Under the pieces are notes generated by a model. The model worked only from the letters and a program-made list of their open reading frames with translations, made no database searches and had not been told where the DNA came from. Positions 1 to 9,150 of a stretch of DNA of 9,257 nt are shown here, in pieces; position 1 is the first letter of the stretch, and each line of letters starts with the position of its first letter. The stretch comes from Bacteroidales bacterium (GTDB taxonomy: Bacteria > Bacteroidota > Bacteroidia > Bacteroidales > VadinHA17). The stretch lies in contig JAKEGI010000069.1 of the NCBI GenBank assembly GCA_022615595.1, positions 1 to 9,257 on the forward strand, written 5' to 3'. The translations under genes and the position numbers were made by a program.

Positions 1-279
<279 letters not shown>

Positions 280-297
280 CACCAAAAGTGAACGGAC

Positions 298-543
298 GTG
301 AAAATTGAGATAATCACACCAGATAACCGGGTCTATTCCGGCGAGATACGTTCTGTCAGGGTGCCGGGAAGAAAAGGATCATTCCAGGTTCTTAAAGATC
401 ATGCTCCCATAATTTCAACCCTTGACAGAGGACCTGTGATCATCTCGGACGATCAGGGGAACGAGGTGAGGTATGAGATAACAGGAGGAGTGATCGAGGT
501 AAAAAGAAACAGGATCATCCTTCTTGCAGACACTGTACTGTAA
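298..543 (+). CDS. atpC: F1F0 ATP synthase subunit epsilon, short form (N-terminal beta-sandwich only)
   Basis: This 81-residue epsilon subunit belongs to the central stalk that couples the c-ring to F1. The opening MKIEIITPDNRVYSGEI and the GRKGSFQVLKDHAP block are typical of the epsilon N-terminal beta-sandwich. The start is GTG at 298: an in-frame TGA at 289-291 blocks any upstream start and no nearby ATG is in frame. The leader has no clear Shine-Dalgarno sequence. Epsilon of Escherichia coli is about 139 residues because it carries a C-terminal two-helix hairpin that can inhibit ATP hydrolysis. Here the protein stops right after the sandwich (ending RIILLADTVL), so that hairpin is absent. 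From memory, Bacteroidota epsilon subunits are often this short, so I read it as natural rather than a broken gene. It lies 18 bp after atpD and 11 bp before the decarboxylase gene, suggesting one transcript. Confidence 0.95.
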   Translation: MKIEIITPDNRVYSGEIRSVRVPGRKGSFQVLKDHAPIISTLDRGPVIISDDQGNEVRYEITGGVIEVKRNRIILLADTVL

Positions 544-554
544 AGCTGCAGCTG

Positions 555-1997
<1,443 letters not shown>

Positions 1998-4832
1998 AAA
2001 GACAGCCTGCACAAAGGTCCTGTTTTCAACCGGGATGTAGCCCCCGCTGACACCCGCATTGATCTCAAAAGGAAATCTGAGAATGTAAAAGTCAGCCAGC
2101 AGCTCCCCCCCGAATGATCCGAAATCTTTTGCTTCGTAGAAGTAGTTGTCGTCGCTGTATTCCCTCACATCAGTGCCCGTGGCGCCGTCAAAGAAGAGCG
2201 AGCCCCTGATGCGCTTGATGTAAAAGAGGCTTCCTGCCCCCAGATCAGGGTAGAAAAGAGGCATTGTGTAGTCGAAAGAGATGCTGAAAAGCGTCTCGGA
2301 AATATAGTTATGGTATCCCCTGGGGTATGGATTACTGTTGTAATACAGTAGTTTGCGGGCCGGGGCCTGAGTCTCGTAACCGGCCCTGACAACAAGGCTG
2401 TGATTGCGCACGATGCCAGGAAGAAAAAGAGTGCCCCTGGCATATTTCATTGAATTGTACAGCTCTTTGTCCCATGGTGCGGTTACCAGCCTCAGGTCGA
2501 TCACCTGCCCCCATTTCGGATAAATATCACGGTAAGCGTATCTGAAGGTGTTGGCAAAGTAAAGCCTTCCGGTAAGCTTGATAATATCCTCGTCAAATGC
2601 ATTATATTCAGTGATATAAGTATAGCTATTTCTATAATTGAGATAGATAGCCGGCATAAATGTCTGTCTGAATTTACCGTATGCAAAGTAAAGGGGTAGA
2701 TTCACATTTACATTCAGATTCATAGCTGGCGACATATCAGCAGGTTCTGCAGTTACATCTGATGTTTTTATTATAATAGGGTCACCGCCGTAGCTTAGGT
2801 CACCTTCCACAACGGGATACCATCCCCTCCACGCTATATTTGAATGTATGTGGTGGCTGTTGTCAGAGTATTCATAGCCAACCGAGGTGATGAGGGTGCT
2901 GAGGTGATTCTGTGACATGAGCGTCAGCCCGGGACTTATGGCGGTGGGATCTGCCTGCAGCTCGTCAATGTCTGCATAAAACGGGAACCAGCTGTGGAAG
3001 TTGAAGAGATGCGCCATTTTCCGGTAAGGAACAGGATCTGGTATTTCCGTCATGGCAGATAGCTCCTCCGCCTCCGAACTGATACCTGTCGTTTCAGGAA
3101 GGACCGGAGTCTCATTTATTCTGCAGCTCTCCTCCGTGGAGACCCTGTTTACCCTGGCGATCCCGAAGCCATTGACAGTATAGTCTGAAACAAGTATTTC
3201 ATCTCCTGAAACCGAAAAGCCTGAGATGCCGAACCGTGATCCGGTGACCCTTGTCGTTATGCCGTCAGGCGTGGTACGGTAAATGTTGTCGGAGCCGTCA
3301 CCCTGGGCAAGCCATAAAAGAGTATCTCCGGCAAACTCTGCCTGTATGATGTCATCATCCGACTCCGGCCTGTTCACCACCCACCTCTTTCCCGTTGGAT
3401 AGTAGGTTCTGATACCCTCACCCTCACTGGTCAGCGTCACCACGGTAACACCCTGGCCGTCAGAGGTCCATGACGGCCTTTGAATTATTATGTTTCCTGG
3501 TGTCGCGACATTCATCTTTGTCTCTCCGGTAAAGGCGTCAATGAAGATCAGCGAGTAGCTGAGGTCAGGTTCCGTTGCAACGGCTGCTATCATGGTTCCG
3601 TCAGGTGAGAGGTCAGGCGCCTCGCAACGCGATTTGAAAGTGAGCTGTGTGATCGCTCCACCTGAAATATCCATCTTCTTGATAACCGAATATTCACGGT
3701 TCTCCCAGCGCGGATCAGTGTGCAGTTCTGACCATACTGCAGTACCGTTTGAAAAGGAGAAAATATATGGATATATATATCCGGTGGTGGTCAGTACATG
3801 TTCCGTCCCGCCACTGGTATTGGTAATCACCAGGCACTGGGGATGGGATAAGGATGTCTTCAGTGACAGAATACTCTTCTCATCAATCCTGTGCGGAAGG
3901 TAGTGCGATACGTAGTCTTTTCTTCCCTCCCTGCTGATAATGGGATACTCTTTTGAGGGCAACGCAATATCTGCCCTGCTCCACATCTCTGCGACACTGC
4001 TGAAGGTACTGTCATAGAGACTCTTCTTGGTAAGCCCGATATTCTTTTTAAGGCTTCTGTTTACCGGGTTGAATATCTTCATTCGTGCTGCTCCGTCCAT
4101 GGCGTCACTCCATGCATTCTCACTCTGCTGCCGCATGCTGTTCATCATAAGGTAGCCGAAGACATAATGATCCGGGGTAAAGTCCCGGTACGATCCTGAA
4201 AGGAGCTTGTCATACCCGTAGATACCCTGCTGGCTGAGGGTCAGGGCTCTGGCTCTCTGAAGGAAGACGTTGCTGCGGCCTCTTCCTGCAGGTGTAAAGA
4301 GTGTCTCTGCATATACTGCATCGCCCTCAAAGGCCCAGGAAGGTATCATGAGAGCGTTAGCGCCGATAATCTGTTCGCCGAGCAGGAGCGAGAGGAACCG
4401 TGTCACCCCCTTATTGAGTGAGGCAAGCTGTGCCACATGCACTGCCTCATGCATCGCCAGCAGTCCGGCTGGATCGGAGGGGAGGTTTGTCTGTCCCGGC
4501 AGGGGGTATAGCTCCATGCGCCGGGGAGCCCAGATAACATAACCGTTTGACTCCATGGAGTGGTTATGCATGATTACGGGTATATTGACCTTCACTTCCG
4601 GGTAAAGATTTGAGACCCTGCTGAATGACTCTTCAAGAAGAACGGCATACCTCCGGGCCATTTCATTGAAATCGCGTGGATAGATAATCCGGAAGTGTTC
4701 CGTCCTGATCTGATCCCACCTCAGCGAAGCCGGATCCTGCCCCGTCTCATAGTACTGAGCAGTCATCCTTCCTGCAGCCAGGAGAGATACCAGAAGCAGT
4801 AAGAGGCTCTTTCTCATGCTCGTCGGTTTTTT

Positions 4833-4840
4833 CAAAAATA
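4833..4840 (-). promoter_or_regulatory. Candidate -7 promoter element for the minus-strand protease/propeller gene
   Basis: On the minus strand this reads TATTTTTG, an exact match to the Bacteroidota -7 consensus TAnnTTTG. It lies 15 bp upstream of ATG 4817. I see no TTTG/TTG -33 element at the usual distance of about 19-21 bp. The site lies in the 106-bp AT-rich spacer (4818-4923) between two divergent genes, where at least one promoter must lie for each. For the opposite direction, TATTTTCG at 4883-4890 on the plus strand differs from the consensus at one position and lies 33 bp before ATG 4924. It also lacks a clear -33 box. Confidence 0.35.
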
Positions 4841-4923
4841 CCAAAAATGGCCAATATCTTCGGCTACCCGCTAAAATCTTATTATTTTCGTGCGGTCTAA
4901 CCCCGAACGGGAAAAAAAGAGCT

Positions 4924-7900
4924 ATGAGAGAAAAATTCAGGATATGGGATAATATACTGGGATGGACGGTCTTTGTCATCGCAGCGGTAACATACCTTCT
5001 GACACTTGAACCAACCCTCAGCCTGTGGGACTGCGGTGAGTTCATCGCTTCTGCCTGCAAGCTTGAGGTCGGTCACCCTCCGGGGGCTCCGCTCTTCATG
5101 ATCGTCGCACGCTTCTTTGCGAACTTCGCCGGCGGCGACGTGTCACGGGTGGCAGTGATGGTCAATGCAATGTCGGGCCTGGCAAGCGCCCTCACAATCA
5201 TGTTCCTGTTCTGGACTATAACACACCTTGCCCGGCGGATTTTCCTCAGGCAGGAGGCTGACTTTACTGCAGGCAGGGTGATGGCTGTGCTCGGGGCAGG
5301 AATTACCGGTGCCCTCGCCTATGCCTTCTCTGACACCTTCTGGTTTTCAGCAGTGGAAGGCGAGGTCTATGCCTCCTCATCCCTCTTCACTGCAGTGGTC
5401 TTCTGGGCCATCCTCCGGTGGGAAGACGTCGCTGATGAACCAAATGCCGACAGGTGGATCATCCTTATCGCTTTTATGATGGGGCTCTCTATCGGTGTGC
5501 ACCTGCTTAACCTGCTTGCCCTTCCTGCAATTGTATTTGTATGGTATTTTAAGAAGCACTCCTTCTCGTGGAAGGGGTTTGCGGTTTCAATAACCGTGGC
5601 ATTCCTGCTTCTTGTCCTGATAATGTACGGGATAATTCCCGGTATCTTTACCGTGACATCACGCTTTGATCTCTTCTTTGTCAATACTCTAAGGATGCCC
5701 GTCAACAGCGGGATGTACATTCATCTTATACTGCTGATCACTGCCCTGATACTCTCAGTATGGTATACCTTTACCCATTCTGAAGGCAGGAGAGGGTTTG
5801 TTCTTACTGCCCTGACCCTTCTCCTCTCTGGCATCTGGCTTCTTTCCGGAACGCTGCTGCTTGACATTGTGATTCTTGCAGGACTGGTATGGGGAGCATG
5901 GTATCTCACCGTGAATAACAGGGTGGCACTGAATACCATAATGACGGCAGTACTTGTCATTCTCATTGGATACAGCTCGTTTGCAACGATTGTCATCAGG
6001 TCGGTGGCAGAACCACCCATGAATGAGAACGACCCTTCCAATCCGTTTGCCCTTCTTTATTACCTCAACCGCGAGCAGTACGGGCAGCGCCCGCTTTTCT
6101 ACGGCCCCTATTACAATGCTCCGGTGACTGATTATGAAAAGGGGAAGCCCACTTATAATCCGGTAGACGGCAAGTATAAAATTACCAACCGCGAGACAAT
6201 AAGGAAGTATGATGAAAGGTTCATGACACTCTTTCCGAGGATGTGGAGCGACCAGGCAGAGCACGCCAAGGTCTATGAGGAGTATGTCGGAAACAGGGGA
6301 AAGCCTGTGAGGGTCAATGATCCGCAGACAGGTGAGGCCACCACCCTGCGGGTGCCTACATTCGGGCAGAATATGAGATTCCTGTTTGAGTACCAGGTAG
6401 GGTTCATGTACTTCAGGTATTTCATGTGGAACTTCAGCGGAAGACAGAATGATGTTCAGAGTTACGGAGGGCCGGTAAACGGGAACTGGATTACAGGACT
6501 GACGTTTCTCGATGCGCCGCGTACAGGGACTGTTTCGGGAATGCCTGATGATATTAAGAATGATCCTTCCCGCAACACCTATTACCTGCTTCCGTTTCTG
6601 CTGGGCTTTGCCGGCCTCCTCTGGCATTTCAACCGTGATGTCCGCAACTGGTGGATCGTAATGCTCCTTTTCATCATGACAGGCCTCGCAATAGTCGTTT
6701 ATCTAAACCAGTATCCAAACCAGCCCCGCGAAAGGGATTATGCCTATGCGGCATCATTCTATGCATTCACAGTATGGACAGGGATGGGTGTGCTGGCGCT
6801 CTATGAGCTGCTGCGCAGGGTGGCCGGCGAGAGGGTCTCTGCCATAACCGCTTCCCTGATATGCCTCCTCGCCGTGCCTGTTGTCATGGCTGCGGAGAAC
6901 TGGGATGATCATGACAGATCGGGCAGATACCTGGCGCGTGACGTCGCCTTCAACTATCTTAACTCATGTGCCCCGAATGCCATCATATTCACCAACGGTG
7001 ACAATGACACCTTCCCTCTCTGGTATGCACAGGAGGTGGAAGGAATGCGCACCGACGTGCGTGTCTGCAACCTTATGCTCCTGAATACCGACTGGTATAT
7101 CGATCAGATGAAAATGAAGGCATATACCTCTGATCCGCTTCCTATAAGCCTGCCGAAAAGTATGTACTATGACGGTGTCAATAACCAGGTGGCAGTCTAT
7201 GAGAGGATAAAAGAGCCTGCCACGGCCGCCGAGGTGATCAGCTTCATCAACAGCGGCAGCGAAGTCTCAAAGCTCTCCGTTTATGGCGAGGATATGTACT
7301 ACATTCCCACCCGTACCATCCGCATCCCCGTTGACTCTGCCGAAGTGATTGCCAACGGCACCGTCAGGCCTGAGGATGCCGGCAAGATTGTGCCCTATAT
7401 TGACATAAAGCTTAAGGGCTCATGGATCGTCAAGAGCCAGCTTCTTGTACTTGACATGCTTGCAAACAACAACTGGGAGAGGCCTCTCTATTTTGTCACC
7501 GGTTACCACAACGATGCCCTGGGCCTCGAGGAATACTTCCAGCTCGAGGGGCTGGCATACAGGCTGGTTCCGATAAAGAGCGAGAACAAAAGCTGGTTTT
7601 CATATGGCAGAACCGATAATGAAATTCTCTATGACAACCTGATGAATAAGTTTGTCTGGGGCGGTGCAGGTGACCCCGATGTCTATATTGATTATTACCA
7701 CAAGCGTACTCTTACCGTCACAAGATCGAGGCTTGTCTATGCAAGGCTGGCATCGGAGCTTGCTGCCGGCGGTGATACGGTCAGGGCAGCGCAGGTTCTT
7801 GAGAGATGCATGGAGCTCTTTCCGGTATCGAAGCTGGGGTATGACATTTATGTCTCTGACATAATAACGGCAATGTTCGGGGCCGGCCTCAGAGAAAAGG

Positions 7901-8130
7901 CTGTCTCTCTTGCTGCAGACGTTTCAGCATACTATTTTGAGAGAACAGGTTATTTTCTTGGCCAGAGGCCCTACATAGCCTCCGGGGCATCGATGGAGAT
8001 CGGTCAGGGCCTGCAGATCGTGTCGCAGGTGTTGCAGACATGCTATGACAACGGCGAGGTGACGATGGCGGAAGAGCTTAACAAAACCCTCAGCGAACTC
8101 TATGCAAAGTATATGGCCTTAATGCAATAG
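4924..8130 (+). CDS. DUF2723 family polytopic membrane protein, TMEM260-like GT-C glycosyltransferase
   Basis: A 1,068-residue inner-membrane protein of the DUF2723 family. These are GT-C-fold proteins homologous to eukaryotic TMEM260, a protein O-mannosyltransferase that uses a lipid-linked sugar. The first membrane span (about 12-28) leads into SLWDCGEFIASA (33-44), whose acidic residues Asp36/Glu39 sit where GT-C enzymes place their catalytic acid in the first external loop, then HPPGAPL (51-57). I count roughly 14 hydrophobic spans: about ten before residue 360, and the rest between about 550 and 655. A soluble loop spans about 360-485. The C-terminal 400 residues are soluble, with FTNGDNDTFPLWYAQEVEG (689-707) and a helical TPR-like tail (about 930-1068, for example AAQVLERCMELFP). 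Start ATG 4924 follows a purine-rich stretch and puts the first span near the N-terminus; the in-frame ATG at 4816 adds an implausible extension. It is transcribed divergently from the protease/propeller gene. Sugar donor and acceptor in bacteria are not established. Confidence 0.92.
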   Translation: MREKFRIWDNILGWTVFVIAAVTYLLTLEPTLSLWDCGEFIASACKLEVGHPPGAPLFMIVARFFANFAGGDVSRVAVMVNAMSGLASALTIMFLFWTITHLARRIFLRQEADFTAGRVMAVLGAGITGALAYAFSDTFWFSAVEGEVYASSSLFTAVVFWAILRWEDVADEPNADRWIILIAFMMGLSIGVHLLNLLALPAIVFVWYFKKHSFSWKGFAVSITVAFLLLVLIMYGIIPGIFTVTSRFDLFFVNTLRMPVNSGMYIHLILLITALILSVWYTFTHSEGRRGFVLTALTLLLSGIWLLSGTLLLDIVILAGLVWGAWYLTVNNRVALNTIMTAVLVILIGYSSFATIVIRSVAEPPMNENDPSNPFALLYYLNREQYGQRPLFYGPYYNAPVTDYEKGKPTYNPVDGKYKITNRETIRKYDERFMTLFPRMWSDQAEHAKVYEEYVGNRGKPVRVNDPQTGEATTLRVPTFGQNMRFLFEYQVGFMYFRYFMWNFSGRQNDVQSYGGPVNGNWITGLTFLDAPRTGTVSGMPDDIKNDPSRNTYYLLPFLLGFAGLLWHFNRDVRNWWIVMLLFIMTGLAIVVYLNQYPNQPRERDYAYAASFYAFTVWTGMGVLALYELLRRVAGERVSAITASLICLLAVPVVMAAENWDDHDRSGRYLARDVAFNYLNSCAPNAIIFTNGDNDTFPLWYAQEVEGMRTDVRVCNLMLLNTDWYIDQMKMKAYTSDPLPISLPKSMYYDGVNNQVAVYERIKEPATAAEVISFINSGSEVSKLSVYGEDMYYIPTRTIRIPVDSAEVIANGTVRPEDAGKIVPYIDIKLKGSWIVKSQLLVLDMLANNNWERPLYFVTGYHNDALGLEEYFQLEGLAYRLVPIKSENKSWFSYGRTDNEILYDNLMNKFVWGGAGDPDVYIDYYHKRTLTVTRSRLVYARLASELAAGGDTVRAAQVLERCMELFPVSKLGYDIYVSDIITAMFGAGLREKAVSLAADVSAYYFERTGYFLGQRPYIASGASMEIGQGLQIVSQVLQTCYDNGEVTMAEELNKTLSELYAKYMALMQ

Positions 8131-8157
8131 AGGCGCCTAATCAGGCGTCTCTATTGC
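8124..8157. terminator. 15-bp-stem hairpin between convergent genes, containing the upstream stop codon
   Basis: Arms 8124-8138 (GCAATAGAGGCGCCT) and 8143-8157 (AGGCGTCTCTATTGC) pair over 15 positions with a single G-T wobble, around the tetraloop AATC at 8139-8142. The DUF2723 stop codon TAG (8128-8130) lies inside the 5' arm, and the opposing response regulator ends 20 bp further on at 8177. The symmetric stem between two convergent genes fits a bidirectional terminator. Neither side has a good T-run, so intrinsic Rho-independent activity is not certain. It might instead act as an mRNA 3'-end stabiliser. Confidence 0.65.
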
Positions 8158-8176
8158 TGACTGCGATTAATAACAA

Positions 8177-8581
8177 TCAGTCGTTCATCTGGTATGCCGG
8201 CCTCGGTGCGAGGTACTTCTCGAGGATCATGAAGATCTTTTCCGGGAAGATAGGCTTCAGGTTGTACTCAGTGCATCCGGCAATATATGCTTCGTTCTTG
8301 GTCTGTTCCGAATAATAGGCTGTGACCAGTACTACAGGTGAGGAACGGTTCACCTGGCGGAACGCCCTCGTGCAGTCAATGCCGTTGACAAGAGGTACAA
8401 GAAAATCCATGAAGACAAGGTCAAAACCGGCGTTGCCGGCGGTGACTGCATCGACAAATTCTTTGCCGTTACGGAAAATAGTAACCGAAGCTCCGGTCTC
8501 CCGGAGCAGTGTCTCATAATATTTCAATGACGCAATGTCATCTTCAACAATCGCAATCCTTTTACCTGTGATATCAAGCAT
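8177..8581 (-). CDS. Single-domain response regulator (receiver domain only)
   Basis: A 134-residue protein consisting of one CheY-like receiver domain and no output domain. All key positions are visible: the acidic pair Glu13/Asp14 (with Asp15) in IAIVEDD, the phospho-acceptor Asp59 in FDLVFMDF, the switch Thr87 in VVLVTAYY and Lys109 in NLKP. The usual MP-x-M-[DN]-G turn after the aspartate is changed to LVPLVNG (61-67). The opening DITGKRIAIVEDD and the TGASVTIFRNGKEFVDAV stretch look more like the receiver of a hybrid histidine kinase than CheY. The short C-terminal tail (APRPAYQMND) has no DNA-binding helices. No kinase gene is visible beside it, so its partner is unknown. It could act as a phosphorelay intermediate or by protein contact. 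Start ATG 8581 is used; the frame is open for another 23 codons upstream but has no ATG or GTG there. It is convergent with the DUF2723 gene across a 46-bp gap holding most of a hairpin. Confidence 0.93.
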   Translation of the reverse strand: MLDITGKRIAIVEDDIASLKYYETLLRETGASVTIFRNGKEFVDAVTAGNAGFDLVFMDFLVPLVNGIDCTRAFRQVNRSSPVVLVTAYYSEQTKNEAYIAGCTEYNLKPIFPEKIFMILEKYLAPRPAYQMND

Positions 8582-8808
8582 CGTTATAAAATGAACCCGG
8601 AGGTAGTTGTCCGATTTCAGTGTAAAATTATCCGGCGGGAGTAAGCAAGATTAGGTAAATTTTTCACAAATATCAACATCGCCAACTAATTGTTAACAAC
8701 ATTTTTTGAACATAAAAGGAATCCCGGGTGACGCAACAGAATCACTTGTGTAGCCAGACATAAGGCTGCATGAGAGCTAACGTGGCAATGGTCGGAATAA
8801 GGTACTTA
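8582..8808. other. Intergenic region with no supported gene; contains a 10-bp palindrome
   Basis: These 227 bp lie between two minus-strand genes. I see no coding frame with a plausible start and product. The perfect palindrome TTGTTAACAA at 8690-8699 is the only clear symmetric element and could be an operator for the response regulator 109 bp downstream, but it is short and AT-rich. On the minus strand TAATTTTA (8630 to 8623) is one mismatch from the Bacteroidota -7 element TAnnTTTG and lies 41 bp before the regulator start. A weak 6-bp stem at 8750-8769 (GTAGCC/GGCTGC) is not convincing as a terminator for the lipoprotein gene. Confidence 0.4.
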
Positions 8809-9039
8809 TCAGCGGCACTCCCACTTTGTAGTGACCCCGTTGACAGTGGTTGGTCCTATGGATTTTATGGTGAGTAATTCATCATCACAGTACTCTGCCT
8901 CATTCACCGAGGAGATCAGATTTCCATTTTCATATGAATTCAGCTGACATATCTGGCAGTTACCTCCGATCATATCACATGCCGTGAATGAGCAGACAGT
9001 TATCAGTATGGCGGCAGTGTATGCAATCTTCCTTTTCAT
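8809..9039 (-). CDS. Small cysteine-rich lipoprotein of unknown function
   Basis: A 76-residue putative lipoprotein. The N-terminus MKRKIAYTAAILITVCSFTAC has a positive n-region, a hydrophobic core and a lipobox-like FTAC, giving lipid-modified Cys21. Phe at -3 is unusual but tolerated in Bacteroidota. Asp22 follows, and there is no run of acidic residues after the cysteine of the type associated with surface export in this phylum, so periplasmic-side anchoring is as likely as surface display. The mature part is only 55 residues and holds four further cysteines: a C-x-x-C pair (Cys28, Cys31), Cys51 and Cys75. This spacing would suit two disulfides or a small metal site. The ending GVTTKWECR resembles, from memory, small unnamed Bacteroidota lipoproteins that end in a conserved Trp-x-Cys. 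A perfect TAnnTTTG-type box lies just upstream. Short length lowers certainty, but the signal peptide and cysteine pattern favour a real gene. Confidence 0.78.
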   Translation of the reverse strand: MKRKIAYTAAILITVCSFTACDMIGGNCQICQLNSYENGNLISSVNEAEYCDDELLTIKSIGPTTVNGVTTKWECR

Positions 9040-9055
9040 CCCCGGTTATTTTGGG

Positions 9056-9063
9056 CAAAGTTA
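9056..9063 (-). promoter_or_regulatory. Candidate -7 promoter element for the small lipoprotein gene
   Basis: The minus strand reads TAACTTTG, an exact match to the Bacteroidota -7 consensus TAnnTTTG, ending 16 bp before ATG 9039. The nearest upstream TTG on that strand (9090 to 9088) is 24 bp away, a little longer than the usual -33 spacing. The surroundings are AT-rich, as expected for a promoter region between divergent genes. The implied leader would be only about 10 nt. Confidence 0.45.
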
Positions 9064-9076
9064 TAAAAATGTATTA

Positions 9077-9107
9077 TTGGAGCTGTGCAACATTTTTATT
9101 AAATTGG
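9077..9107 (+). promoter_or_regulatory. Candidate promoter for the membrane-protein gene at the window end
   Basis: TTGG at 9077-9080, 19 bp of spacer, then TAAATTGG at 9100-9107 resembles the Bacteroidota -33/-7 arrangement (TTTG or TTG, about 19-21 bp, TAnnTTTG) with one mismatch in the -7 box. It would start transcription about 38 nt before ATG 9151. It overlaps in space with the divergent lipoprotein promoter. This is a sequence match only. Confidence 0.3.
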
Positions 9108-9150
9108 AGTCATTAAAGCAGAGTGATTTTAAACTTAAAAATAAGCTACC

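Noticed and set aside
3769..3782. A 14-bp perfect palindrome GGATATATATATCC
   Set aside because: It lies in the middle of the protease/propeller coding region and encodes the stretch YIYPY. A tandem AT run creates the symmetry, and there is no gene boundary nearby for it to control.
4816..4923. A longer start for the DUF2723 protein at 4816
   Set aside because: It would overlap the start of the divergent gene and add a 36-residue N-terminal extension unlike the family. ATG 4924 follows a purine-rich stretch and places the first membrane span where the family has it.
4818..5060. A longer start for the minus-strand protease/propeller protein at 5060
   Set aside because: The extension would overlap the N-terminal coding region of the divergent DUF2723 gene, and the residues before MRKSLLLLL do not look like a signal peptide. 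Starting at 4817 gives a normal Sec signal.
5755..6627. A 290-residue open frame on the minus strand
   Set aside because: It is antisense to the well-supported DUF2723 gene, and its translation is rich in His, Arg, Cys and Pro with no recognisable domain. It is a shadow of codon bias.
8750..8769. A short stem (GTAGCC/GGCTGC) as a terminator for the small lipoprotein gene
   Set aside because: Only six pairs including a G-T wobble, an eight-base loop, no T-run on the minus strand and about 40 bp beyond the stop codon.
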